DNA from: DATKQY01 sp035532475
Lineage (GTDB): Bacteria; Actinomycetota; Acidimicrobiia; Acidimicrobiales; Bog-793
NCBI GenBank assembly: GCA_035532475.1
Contig: DATKQY010000011.1
Location: 1-23,480 of the forward strand
DNA: 23,480 nucleotides
Direction of reading: 5' to 3'
The position numbers were made by a program, and so were the translations under genes. Positions 8,150 through 15,536 of the stretch are shown one piece after another. Each line of letters starts with the position of its first letter. Position 1 is the stretch's first letter. The notes beneath the pieces were generated by a model. That model had not been told where the DNA came from. It ran no database searches and saw only the letters and a list, made by a program, of their open reading frames with translations.

Positions 8150-8482
8150 GGGAGCACCTCCAGCGACGTCCTGTGGGGCGGGACCGAACCGTGCATCACC
8201 GACGGACCGCACGCTACCGGGACGGCCGGGACCGTGCAGGTGGCGCCGGCCGAGACCAGCAATGTGCCGCAATCCCCCCAGGGCTCCCGGTGAGCCTGCG
8301 CAACCCGGAGCGTCGCTGGGCGCCCCCAACCGATCGAGCGCCTCGCCGGTGCGCGGCGCTGCGCAGCCCCGGCGTCGCGGTCCTCGCGCATGGCTCGCCA
8401 CGAGCACCGGGCATCCCTGCCGCGGTCGCTCCGGGCGGGTCCCCACGCCTCGCGCCTCGACGGGGTGGCGCGTCGCGACCAC
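8150..8482. other. Gap containing only frameshifted read-through
   Basis: Between the repaired SDR stop (8483) and the EthD-like start there is no recognisable gene. The leftward frame that remains open through it is the out-of-register continuation of the SDR and reads as Arg/Ser/Pro-rich sequence. It may be a long leader or degraded DNA. Confidence 0.5.
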
Positions 8483-9249
8483 CTACGACAGCTCGACGCC
8501 GGTGATCGCCGCGCACGCCTCGAGGAGCCCCTCCTGCACGGCGTGGCTGCTCGCGGGTGCGTCTCGCGGGGCCGCTGGCGGTAGAAGTGGCGCCCGGTGA
8601 CCGTTGCCGCAGGGTCGTCGCTCGTCGCGAGCCAGGCCTGGGTGACCGGAGCCAGCTCGATGTCGTCGGGCGCTCCCGGACCGCCCATCTTCGTCGGCAC
8701 CCAGCCCGGCTCGAGCGCGTTGGACAGCACGTGTGGCCATCGCCGGGCGACCGCGAACGCGAGGACGACGCCGAAGAGCTTCGAGTCCGAGTAGGCCTGC
8801 GCGCCGCTCCAGCGCCGTCTCGTCCACTGCAGGTCGGAGAGGTCCGGATCGCCACCGCGGTGCATACCCGAGCTCAGGTAGACGAGCCGGTCGGGAGGCA
8901 TGATCAGCGCCGTGAGCAGATACGGCGCGAGCACGTTGACCGCGAAGACGTGCGAGAGGCCGTCGACCGTCTCGAGTCGTCGCGGCTCGCGGTAACCGAC
9001 GCCGGCGTTGTGGATGACGGCGTCGAACCTGCCGAGCGCGTTCGCCTGCTCGCCGACCTGCCTCATCCCGGCGATGCTCGACAGGTCGCCGACGACCACG
9101 TGCGCCGCCGCGGGCAGCGCTGCCCGGGCGTCGGCGGCGCGTGCGTCGTTGCGGGCGTGCAGCGTCACCGCGTGCTCGCCGGCCACGAGCAGTCGGGCGG
9201 CCATGAGGCCGAGACCGTCGGCCGATCCGGTGACGAGAACCTGGGCCAT
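8483..9249 (-). pseudogene. SDR-family oxidoreductase with a 3'-end frameshift
   Basis: The protein begins MAQVLVTGSADGLG (Rossmann motif 7-14), has HNAG at 80-83, YLSS near 124-127 and the catalytic YSDSK (Tyr153, Lys157). The family C-terminus starts correctly (TGRHFYRQRPRETHP, ending at residue 232). The expected ending, VQEGLLEACAAITGVEL, lies in a different frame directly after it. Inserting one base near 8553-8557 (a G missing on the coding strand) restores a 255-residue protein ending at a stop at 8483-8485. As written, the frame runs on to 8146. The ATG is preceded by GGAGGGAG. It may be a recent pseudogene, a strain variant or a sequencing error in a CG-rich run. The first 90% of the enzyme, including all catalytic residues, is intact. 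Substrate is not identifiable. Confidence 0.75.
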
Positions 9250-9466
9250 TGCGGGACTCCCTCCTCGGCCGGGCACCCCGCGGGGCCGCCTCTCCCTCCC
9301 ATGACATACCTCACCGCTCGCGGCACTCGGCGTCGGCCCAGTAGCTCCGCGGGGCGGTGCTCCGACGGCTCGGGCGCCGCCTCGAACGAATCCACCCGCG
9401 ACGTCGCGGCTCCGGCTGCGCCGCCGTGGCCGCTCTTGACAGCATCGCCTCACTCGGGTTCACTCT

Positions 9467-9485
9467 GGTATCTGGTATCTGATGT
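9467..9485 (+). promoter_or_regulatory. Tandem GGTATCT / GGTATCTGATGT regulatory motif
   Basis: GGTATCT occurs twice back to back (9467-9473 and 9474-9480), the second copy extending to GGTATCTGATGT (9474-9485), 21 bases before the amidohydrolase start. The identical 12-mer recurs before tenA (21761-21772). A good -35 box TTGACA is at 9436-9441, and TTCACT at 9459-9464 is an alternative. The motif would overlap or closely follow the transcription start. It is AT-rich in a very GC-rich genome. The 257-base gap (9250-9506) also serves the divergent SDR. A GntR/FCD repressor site or a promoter element are the two readings. Confidence 0.6.
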
Positions 9486-9506
9486 TTACCGCGAGAGGGG
9501 CGACCC

Positions 9507-10925
9507 GTGGTTGAGGATGCCAACCGTGAGCCGGTCGAGGTCGATCTTCTGCTGGCCGGCGGCTGGCTGCTGACCATGAACGAGCGCCGCGAGGTCTACC
9601 GTGACGGCGCGGTCGCGGTGCGCGGCACGACGATCGTCGACGTCGGCCAGCGTGCCGATCTCCTCGGTCGCTACCGCGCACGGCGCGTGATCGACACCTC
9701 CCGGATGGTCGTCACCCCCGGGCTCGTCAACGGTCACCGGCACCTCCTGTGCTGCCCGAAGGGTGCCCTGCCTGAGGGCCGCCAGACGCTCGAGGCCCTG
9801 CGCACCTTCACCTATCCGTGCTTCGCGGCGCTCACCGAAGAGCAGATGCACGCCTACGCCCTCCACGCGACCGCCGAGATGATCCGCTTCGGCACGACGA
9901 CGTTCGAGGAGCCCGGGTGCAACCACCTCGAGGCCGTGCTGGACGCGCTCGCGACCTCGGGCATCCGCTGCCGGGTGGGGCCGTGGACCTGGGACCAGCG
10001 TGGGCCGTCCGGCGGCGCCGACCTCCCCGCATGGCTCGTGATGGAGCCCGACGCCGCGCTCGAGCGCTTGCGCCAGGGGGTCGAGACGGTCCGTGCGTTC
10101 AACCACCCGCTGATCCGCGACGCGGTGACGATCGAGGGCGTCGGCACCTGCTCGGACACCCTGACACTCGGCGCCGCCAAGCTCGCCGAGGAGGCGGACT
10201 CGCTCGCCGTGCTCCACAAGGCGACGAGCGAGCGCGAGGTGGCGCTCGAGCTCGAGGTGTTCGGCGAGCGGCCGCTCCAGCACATGCACTCCATCGGCGC
10301 GCTGAACCCGTGGGTGCTGCTCAACCACATGACCTCCCTCGCCGAGTTCGAGGTCGACCTGGTCGCCGAGACCGGCGCCCGCATCTCGCAGAACCCGAGC
10401 TCGGCCCTGAAGTTCGCCAAGGGCACGACGCAGACCGGCAAGTGGCCGGAGCTGCTCGCGGCGGGCGTCCCGATCGCCCTCGGCACCGACGCGGAGAACG
10501 TCTCGAACCACCAGGACATCTGCCGGTCGATGCAGCTCGCCGCGCTTTTGCCGCGCGACGCCCGGCGCGACCCGAACGCCGTCACCGCCGAGCAGGCGGT
10601 CGAGATGGCGACGATCAGCGGTGCGAGGGCGCTGCGCTTCGATGACGTGACCGGCTCGATCGAGGTCGGTAAGGAAGCGGACATCACCTGCTTCGACACG
10701 GACGACTTCGACTGGCGACCACTCCACAACCCCGTCGCCAACCTCGTCTACGGTTCGACGGGGCACTCCGTGCACACCGTGCTCATCGCGGGTGAGGTGG
10801 TGCTCGACGCGAAGCGCCTGACCCACGTCGACGAAGAGCAGGTGCGCGAGACGGTCGAGCGCATCGACCGGGAGGTCCTGTCGATTATCGGCGTCGAGCC
10901 CGGCCCGCGCTGGCCGGTGCTGTGA
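9507..10925 (+). CDS. Amidohydrolase (ATZ/TRZ/SsnA-like) with atypical active site
   Basis: A 472-residue metal-dependent hydrolase of the amidohydrolase superfamily: N-terminal composite beta-sandwich (about 10-70), then the TIM barrel with metal ligands His77 and His79 (PGLVNGHRH), His238, His275 (LLNHM) and Asp329 (ALGTDAENVSNH). The strand-5 motif is HKATSE (238-243) where deaminases have HxxE, so the usual catalytic Glu three residues after the His is Thr. Relatives deaminate or dechlorinate purines, pyrimidines and triazines; this one would act on a C-N or related bond of the compound imported by the downstream transporter. The GTG start has GAGAGGGG 6 bases upstream. The stop overlaps the ATPase start (GTGA). 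Family certain, reaction unknown. Confidence 0.9.
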   Translation: MVEDANREPVEVDLLLAGGWLLTMNERREVYRDGAVAVRGTTIVDVGQRADLLGRYRARRVIDTSRMVVTPGLVNGHRHLLCCPKGALPEGRQTLEALRTFTYPCFAALTEEQMHAYALHATAEMIRFGTTTFEEPGCNHLEAVLDALATSGIRCRVGPWTWDQRGPSGGADLPAWLVMEPDAALERLRQGVETVRAFNHPLIRDAVTIEGVGTCSDTLTLGAAKLAEEADSLAVLHKATSEREVALELEVFGERPLQHMHSIGALNPWVLLNHMTSLAEFEVDLVAETGARISQNPSSALKFAKGTTQTGKWPELLAAGVPIALGTDAENVSNHQDICRSMQLAALLPRDARRDPNAVTAEQAVEMATISGARALRFDDVTGSIEVGKEADITCFDTDDFDWRPLHNPVANLVYGSTGHSVHTVLIAGEVVLDAKRLTHVDEEQVRETVERIDREVLSIIGVEPGPRWPVL

Positions 10926-11797
10926 GCCTGGGCGCGGAGCGGCGCGATGCAGGCGAGCCTCGACCGGAGGTGGTGGTGGCGAGGAGCGTGACGAGTCCCG
11001 ACGCCCAGGCTGCTCGCCCAGCCGACCCGCCTCCGTCCGCCGCCGGCGGCGCGACGCCGCAGATCACGGTGCGCGGCGTGTCGAAGCGATTCGGCGGGGT
11101 CGTCGCGCTCCGAGGCGTCGACGTGACCATCGGACAACACGAGAAGGTCGCCATCCTCGGCCCGAGCGGCTGCGGCAAGTCGACGCTGCTCCAGATCGTC
11201 GCCGGCCTGCTCGATCCTGATGCCGGCTCGCTCGACGTCGCCGGGGCCATCTCGGCGAAGGAGCGCCTCGCGCGCTGCGCCATGATGCCGCAACGCGATC
11301 TGCTGCTGCCCTGGCGCACCGCCCTCGACAACGCGTCGATCGCGCTCGAGAACCGCGGGTTGAAGCGCCGCGACGCTCGCGAGCGGACCCGTCCCCTGTT
11401 CGAGCGGTTCGGGCTCGGCAAGTTCGAGGAGCTGCGCCCGTCCCAGCTCTCCGGCGGCATGCGCCAGCGGGTGAGCTTCGTCCGGACCCTGATGGCGGAG
11501 AAGGACATCCTCCTCCTCGACGAGCCGTTCGGCGCCCTCGACTCGATCACCCGTGGGCAGATGCAGGAATGGCTGCTCCACGCGATGGAGGACGTACCGC
11601 GAACGGTGCTCCTCGTCACCCACGACGTCGAGGAGGCACTCCTGCTCGCGGATCGGGTCGTCGTGCTCTCGGCACACCCCGGCCGCGTCGTGCGGGTGCT
11701 CGACTCACGGGTGCAGGCGAGCGGCTCGCGGCGCGAGATCGTTACGGACCCCGAGTTCGTGAACCTCAGGGAGCAGGCGCTGGAGGCACTCGAGTGA
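10922..11797 (+). CDS. ABC transporter ATP-binding protein (ThiZ/SsuB/TauB type)
   Basis: A 291-residue cytoplasmic ATPase that would power the importer made with the next two genes. Walker A GPSGCGKST is at 80-88, the Q-loop at MMPQRD (121-126), the signature LSGGMRQR at 176-183, Walker B ILLLDE at 196-201 and the switch His at 234 (VTHD). The sequence groups with the nitrate/sulfonate/taurine/pyrimidine-precursor class of ATPases. The first 45 residues are a low-complexity extension, so a later start is possible; the GTG used here overlaps the amidohydrolase stop as GTGA, and the stop in turn overlaps the permease start as GTGA. Confidence 0.94.
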   Translation: MSLGAERRDAGEPRPEVVVARSVTSPDAQAARPADPPPSAAGGATPQITVRGVSKRFGGVVALRGVDVTIGQHEKVAILGPSGCGKSTLLQIVAGLLDPDAGSLDVAGAISAKERLARCAMMPQRDLLLPWRTALDNASIALENRGLKRRDARERTRPLFERFGLGKFEELRPSQLSGGMRQRVSFVRTLMAEKDILLLDEPFGALDSITRGQMQEWLLHAMEDVPRTVLLVTHDVEEALLLADRVVVLSAHPGRVVRVLDSRVQASGSRREIVTDPEFVNLREQALEALE

Positions 11798-12669
11798 GCG
11801 CCACGGATCTCGAGGTGCCGGGTGCTGCCCCCGGCGGGAGCGGTGGCGGGCCGACGGAGCCGGTCTTCGAGGACGTCGTCGTCGAGCGCCGCAAGTCGGG
11901 GCTCCGCCGGCTCGTCTCGAACTACGGCGCGGCCGCGGTGCTCGTCGTGCTCATGGTCGTCGCCTGGCAGGTCATCGTGCACCTCGCCGGCCTCCCCGAG
12001 TACCTCATGCCGGTGCCGACGCAGGTCGCACGCTCCCTCGGCCACGACTGGAGCTCGATCCTCGGCCCGGCGACGCTCACGACCATCAAAGAGGTGCTCA
12101 TCGGCTTCGCGATCGCGACGGCGGTCGGCATCGGGATCGCCGTCGTGCTGCACCTGTTCGGGCCGGTGCGGCGAGCCGTCTACCCCCTGCTCATCGCCTC
12201 CCAGACGGTCCCGGTCGTGGTGCTCGCGCCGATCCTCGTTGTCCTCTTCGGCTACGGCATCGTGCCGAAGCTGGTCATCGTCGCGCTGATCTGCTTCTTC
12301 CCCATCGTCGTGAACGGGCTCGACGGGCTGCGCTCGGTGGACGACGACTTCATCCGGATGATGCGCACGCTCGACGCCGGGCGCTGGGCGATCTTCAAGC
12401 GCGTCGAGTTCCCCGCGGCGCTGCCGCTCATCTTCTCGGGCATGCGCATCGCCGCGACGTTCGCCTCGATCGGCGCGGTCTTCGGGGAGTGGGCCGGCTC
12501 GAACGCCGGGCTCGGCTACGTGATGCTCGAGGCCACGCCGAACCTGCAGACGGCGCGCATCTTCGCCGCCATCGTCGTGCTGACGGTGATATCGATCACG
12601 CTCTTCGGCGCCGTCTCGATCGCCGAGCGACTCATCGCACCCTGGAGCCAGCAGCGGACGTCGCGATAG
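11794..12669 (+). CDS. ABC transporter permease (ThiX/SsuC/TauC type)
   Basis: A 291-residue inner-membrane protein. Hydrophobic segments at about 45-65, 97-122, 127-153, 157-175, 213-232 and 255-278 give six membrane helices. The cytoplasmic EAA coupling loop lies at about 189-210 (TLDAGRWAIFKRVEFPAAL), as in BPD_transp_1 permeases that pair with NMT1-like binding proteins. The first 35 residues are soluble and Gly/Pro-rich. The GTG at 11794 overlaps the ATPase stop; the longer upstream frame lies inside the ATPase gene and is rejected. A single permease gene implies a homodimeric channel. Confidence 0.93.
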   Translation: MSATDLEVPGAAPGGSGGGPTEPVFEDVVVERRKSGLRRLVSNYGAAAVLVVLMVVAWQVIVHLAGLPEYLMPVPTQVARSLGHDWSSILGPATLTTIKEVLIGFAIATAVGIGIAVVLHLFGPVRRAVYPLLIASQTVPVVVLAPILVVLFGYGIVPKLVIVALICFFPIVVNGLDGLRSVDDDFIRMMRTLDAGRWAIFKRVEFPAALPLIFSGMRIAATFASIGAVFGEWAGSNAGLGYVMLEATPNLQTARIFAAIVVLTVISITLFGAVSIAERLIAPWSQQRTSR

Positions 12670-12767
12670 AGGGTGCGCGCACGGGGGAATCCGGCGACGT
12701 GGGACGGCTCTGCCCGCTCGCCGCAGGTCATGAGCAAGAGGATCAAGCACTCGATGAAAGGACAGCC

Positions 12768-13796
12768 ATGTCGTTACGACTGAAGATGGCACTCGGCGCG
12801 ATGGCCGTCGCGCTCGCGGGGTCGGTGGTCGCAGCCACCGGCTCCATGGCGAGCACGGCCCGTGTCTCGCACGCTGCGGCGAAGTCGGTGGTGGTCGAGC
12901 TCGACTGGGTCCCGAACCCGGACCACGTCGCGCTCTACTACGCGCTGAAGAAGAACTACTTCTCCAAGGCCGGGCTGTCGGTCAGCCTCCAGGCCCCGTC
13001 GAACGCGGCGGACCCGATAAAGCTCGTCGGTCTGGGCAAGGTCGACCTCGCGATCTCCTACGAGTCAGAGATGTTCTACGGCCAGCAGGAGGGGCTCCCT
13101 GTGGTCGCCGTCTCGACGATCGTGCCGGTGCCCCTCAACTCGCTCATCGTCACCCCGAAGGACCACGTGACGAAGCTCTCGCAGCTGAAGGGCAAGAAGG
13201 TCGGCATCACGGGCATCCCGAGCGACGGCGCCATCTACCAGATGCTGCTGCGCACGACGCACATGACCGCCAAGCAGATCCCGTCGGTGACCGTCGGTGA
13301 GAACCTCGTGCCCTCGATCCTGTCCGGTCGGGTCGACGCGATCGTCGGCGGGTACCGCAACGTCGAGGCGATCCAGATCGCACAGGAGATGGGCACGAAG
13401 CCGACCGTGTTCCCGGCCTCCTCGCTCGGCGTGCCGAACTACGCCGAGCTCGTGCTCGTCGCCAACCGCAACCGCTTGAAGAGCGATCCCGCCTACGCCG
13501 CAAAGGTGAAGAGCTTCGTCGGCGCGCTGAGCGCCGCGACGACCGCGGCCATCGCCAACCCGGGCGGGACGACGACGATCATGGAGCAGGTCAGCCAGTA
13601 CACGACCAAGTTCCTGAAGGTCAGCGTCCCCTACACGCTCTCGCTGATCAAGCCGACCGCGGGGCACAAGGTCGGCTGCATGAGCGAGGCGTCGTGGCAG
13701 AGCTTCGGCACCTGGATGAAGCAGCAGAAGCTGATCACCGACACGCCGAAGGCGGCACCCCTCACCACGGACGCCTACCTGCCCTACAGCTGCTGA
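12768..13796 (+). CDS. ABC transporter substrate-binding protein, THI5/NMT1 (ThiY-like)
   Basis: A 342-residue exported protein. Residues 1-38 form a Sec signal peptide (charged start, hydrophobic core, AxA-like site near HAAAKS); there is no lipobox Cys. The mature protein opens with VELDWVPNPDHVALYYALKK, which carries the LDWxPNxDH signature of the THI5/ThiY group that binds formylaminopyrimidine and related thiamin-pyrimidine precursors. Then follow GLGKVDLAISYESEMF and LKGKKVGITG, typical of NMT1-like folds. The ATG has AAAGGA 5 bases upstream and lies 98 bases after the permease. Riboflavin, nitrate and sulfonate binders share the fold, so the ligand is open; tenA in the same cluster favours a pyrimidine-like ligand. 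Confidence 0.9.
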   Translation: MSLRLKMALGAMAVALAGSVVAATGSMASTARVSHAAAKSVVVELDWVPNPDHVALYYALKKNYFSKAGLSVSLQAPSNAADPIKLVGLGKVDLAISYESEMFYGQQEGLPVVAVSTIVPVPLNSLIVTPKDHVTKLSQLKGKKVGITGIPSDGAIYQMLLRTTHMTAKQIPSVTVGENLVPSILSGRVDAIVGGYRNVEAIQIAQEMGTKPTVFPASSLGVPNYAELVLVANRNRLKSDPAYAAKVKSFVGALSAATTAAIANPGGTTTIMEQVSQYTTKFLKVSVPYTLSLIKPTAGHKVGCMSEASWQSFGTWMKQQKLITDTPKAAPLTTDAYLPYSC

Positions 13797-13805
13797 ACGC
13801 GGGTT

Positions 13806-13840
13806 CCCGGCGGAGCGGGCCGTCCCGCCGCTCCGCCGGG
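13806..13840 (+). terminator. Strong GC hairpin after the binding-protein gene
   Basis: CCCGGCGGAGCGG (13806-13818) pairs perfectly with 13828-13840 around a 9-base loop, starting 9 bases after the stop codon. The 13-bp stem is long and GC-rich but has no T-run. It separates the transporter operon from the next promoter, so termination or 3'-end protection is likely. Confidence 0.65.
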
Positions 13841-13861
13841 GCACCGGGGGTGTGACTGCGC

Positions 13862-13891
13862 GTGACCGGAGAAGATTATTTGATGTATGAT
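13862..13891 (+). promoter_or_regulatory. Promoter with embedded TATTTGATGT motif
   Basis: GTGACC (13862-13867) and TATGAT (13886-13891) are spaced 18 bases apart and form a plausible -35/-10 pair. The sequence at 13875-13886 matches GGTATCTGATGT at 9 of 12 positions (shared TAT and TGATGT) and abuts the -10 box. AGGGGG at 13903-13908 is the ribosome-binding site for the ATG at 13918. The local AT-richness stands out sharply. Confidence 0.55.
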
Positions 13892-13917
13892 GTTCCAGAT
13901 CTAGGGGGACGAAACGC

Positions 13918-15132
13918 ATGAGTCTTCAGGCTGACCAGCGGGATCGCGCCGAGGCGGTGCTGGCGTCGGTCGACCTCGGACGGGCGGTGGAGCTCGTCCG
14001 GCAGGTCTGCCGGATCCCGAGCGTCCTCGGCGAAGAGGGCGAGCTGGCGGGCTTCCTCGCGTCGGTCATGGAGGACTCCGGCTTCGAGGCCGTCAAGCTC
14101 GAGTCCGTCCTCCCCGACCGCCCGAACGCCACCGGCGAGCTCAGCTTCGGCCCCGGGCGGCGCGTCGTGCTCACCGGCCACCTCGACACCAAGCCGGTCT
14201 CCCACGGCTGGGAGAGGAGCACGCCGTTCTCCGGCGACCTCGTCGACGGGGCGGTCTACGGCCACGGCGTCATGGACATGAAGGCAGCACTCGCCTGCCA
14301 GATCGTGGCCATGGAGGCGGTGCGCGCCGCGGGGGTCGCCCTGCGCGGGACGCTCGCGATGGCCGCCGTCTGCGACCACATGGGCGACCAGTCCGGATCG
14401 ATCGCCTACTTCGCGGAGCACGACGCCGACCTGTGCGTGCTCGGCGAGCTGACGGACAACGAGGTCTGCCTCGGCCACCGCGGCCGCTACTACTTCGACG
14501 TCACGACGCGGGGCCGGTCGGCCCACACGTGCCACAAGCACGAGGCCGTGAACGCCAACGTCCTCGCCGCCCAGGCGGTGCTCTCGCTCGACGCCTCGTG
14601 CTACCGGCCCGAGCTCGACCCCGAGGTGCTGCGGCTCTTCGGACCGGAGACGTTCGTGGTGCCCGGCCGGATCTACGGGGGCCTCGCGCCCGGCGGGCCG
14701 TCGATGATCCCCGACGAGTGCGTCATCAGAGTCGACTGCCGTCCCCAGCCCGGCGTGACCGCCGAGGAGGTGCGGGCCGAGATCGACCGCTGCCTCGCGG
14801 ATGCCAAGAGGCGCGACGACCGCTTCGAGGCCGACGTCGAGCTCGCCGACGTGAAGCCCGGCTACCTGGCCCGAGCCGACTCGGAGATCGTCACGCTGAT
14901 GGTCGACGCCGTGCGCCTGGTGCGCGGCGGCGAGCCGGCCCTTGTCACCGAGAACTGGCTGGGCGACACTGCGAGCTTCGGGGCGAAGGTCCCGACGGTG
15001 ATCTTCGGGCCAGGGGGACCCCCCGTGTACTGCGCCGACGAGCACCTCTCGGTCGAAGACATCCACGAGGCGACGAAGGCGTACGCGGCGTTCTCGGCGC
15101 TCGCGCTCGACGAGACGGAGGAGGCACGATGA
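13918..15132 (+). CDS. M20-family metallohydrolase with altered Glu-Glu motif
   Basis: A 404-residue protein of the ArgE/DapE/carboxypeptidase G2 family, which hydrolyses N-acyl or amide bonds with a two-metal centre. Visible ligands are His88 and Asp90 (TGHLDTKP), the bridging Asp120 (YGHGVMDMK), Glu177 (LGELTD) and C-terminal His376 (ADEHLS). The catalytic EE pair, normally DEExGS, reads DHMGDQSG at 153-160: general-base Glu and ligand Glu are replaced by His and Met. The dimerisation/lid segment SAHTCHKHEAVNAN is at 201-214. YlmB, the deformylase of thiamin-pyrimidine salvage, belongs to this family, but the altered motif warns against simple transfer of that role. First gene of a six-gene overlapping operon; its stop overlaps the next start as ATGA. 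Confidence 0.88.
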   Translation: MSLQADQRDRAEAVLASVDLGRAVELVRQVCRIPSVLGEEGELAGFLASVMEDSGFEAVKLESVLPDRPNATGELSFGPGRRVVLTGHLDTKPVSHGWERSTPFSGDLVDGAVYGHGVMDMKAALACQIVAMEAVRAAGVALRGTLAMAAVCDHMGDQSGSIAYFAEHDADLCVLGELTDNEVCLGHRGRYYFDVTTRGRSAHTCHKHEAVNANVLAAQAVLSLDASCYRPELDPEVLRLFGPETFVVPGRIYGGLAPGGPSMIPDECVIRVDCRPQPGVTAEEVRAEIDRCLADAKRRDDRFEADVELADVKPGYLARADSEIVTLMVDAVRLVRGGEPALVTENWLGDTASFGAKVPTVIFGPGGPPVYCADEHLSVEDIHEATKAYAAFSALALDETEEAR

Positions 15133-15536
15133 GGGAGGGCCTGCATGTCGTCCTGGCGAAGCCCGGCCTCGACGGGCACGACCGTGGCATCAAGGTCATC
15201 GCGATGGCGCTTCGCGACGCGGGCGCCGACGTCGCCTACCTCGGGCTGCGTTGCACCCCGGCCGAGATCGCCGCCGCGGCCGTCGAGCGGGACGCCGACG
15301 TCGTCGGCATCTCCGTGCTCTCCGGCGCCCACGTCGCGCTCGCCGAGCAGCTGCTCGGGGCGATGGAGGCCGCGGGCTCGCGCGCGCCGGTCGTGGTCGG
15401 CGGCACGGTTCCCGAGGGCGACGCCCAGCTGCTGAGGGCGATGGGCGTCGCGGACGTGCTGCCGGTCGGGACCCCGCTCGACGAGGTCGTGTCGCGGATC
15501 GTGCGGATCGCATCGGAGCCGGCCGCACTCCGATGA
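15129..15536 (+). CDS. B12-binding small subunit of acyl-CoA mutase
   Basis: A 135-residue cobalamin-binding domain. The DxHxxG motif (Asp15, His17, Gly20 in LDGHDRG) supplies the lower axial His for base-off/His-on binding; GISVLSGAH and VVGGTVPEGD are the further loops that hold the nucleotide tail. Stand-alone B12 domains of this size pair with separate catalytic subunits in isobutyryl-CoA, 2-hydroxyisobutyryl-CoA and some methylmalonyl-CoA mutases. It overlaps the M20 gene before it and the catalytic subunit gene after it, each by ATGA, which suits fixed subunit stoichiometry. Confidence 0.95.
   Translation: MREGLHVVLAKPGLDGHDRGIKVIAMALRDAGADVAYLGLRCTPAEIAAAAVERDADVVGISVLSGAHVALAEQLLGAMEAAGSRAPVVVGGTVPEGDAQLLRAMGVADVLPVGTPLDEVVSRIVRIASEPAALR

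Noticed and set aside
8146..8553. Long C-terminal extension of the SDR gene as a real domain
   Set aside because: The extension is Arg/Ser-rich out-of-frame sequence, while the expected SDR ending is readable in the neighbouring frame at 8486-8552.
9250..9506. TPP riboswitch upstream of the transporter operon or of tenA
   Set aside because: I searched by eye for the conserved CTGAGA and ACCTGATCTGG-type segments before 9507, 12768 and 21783 and did not find them.
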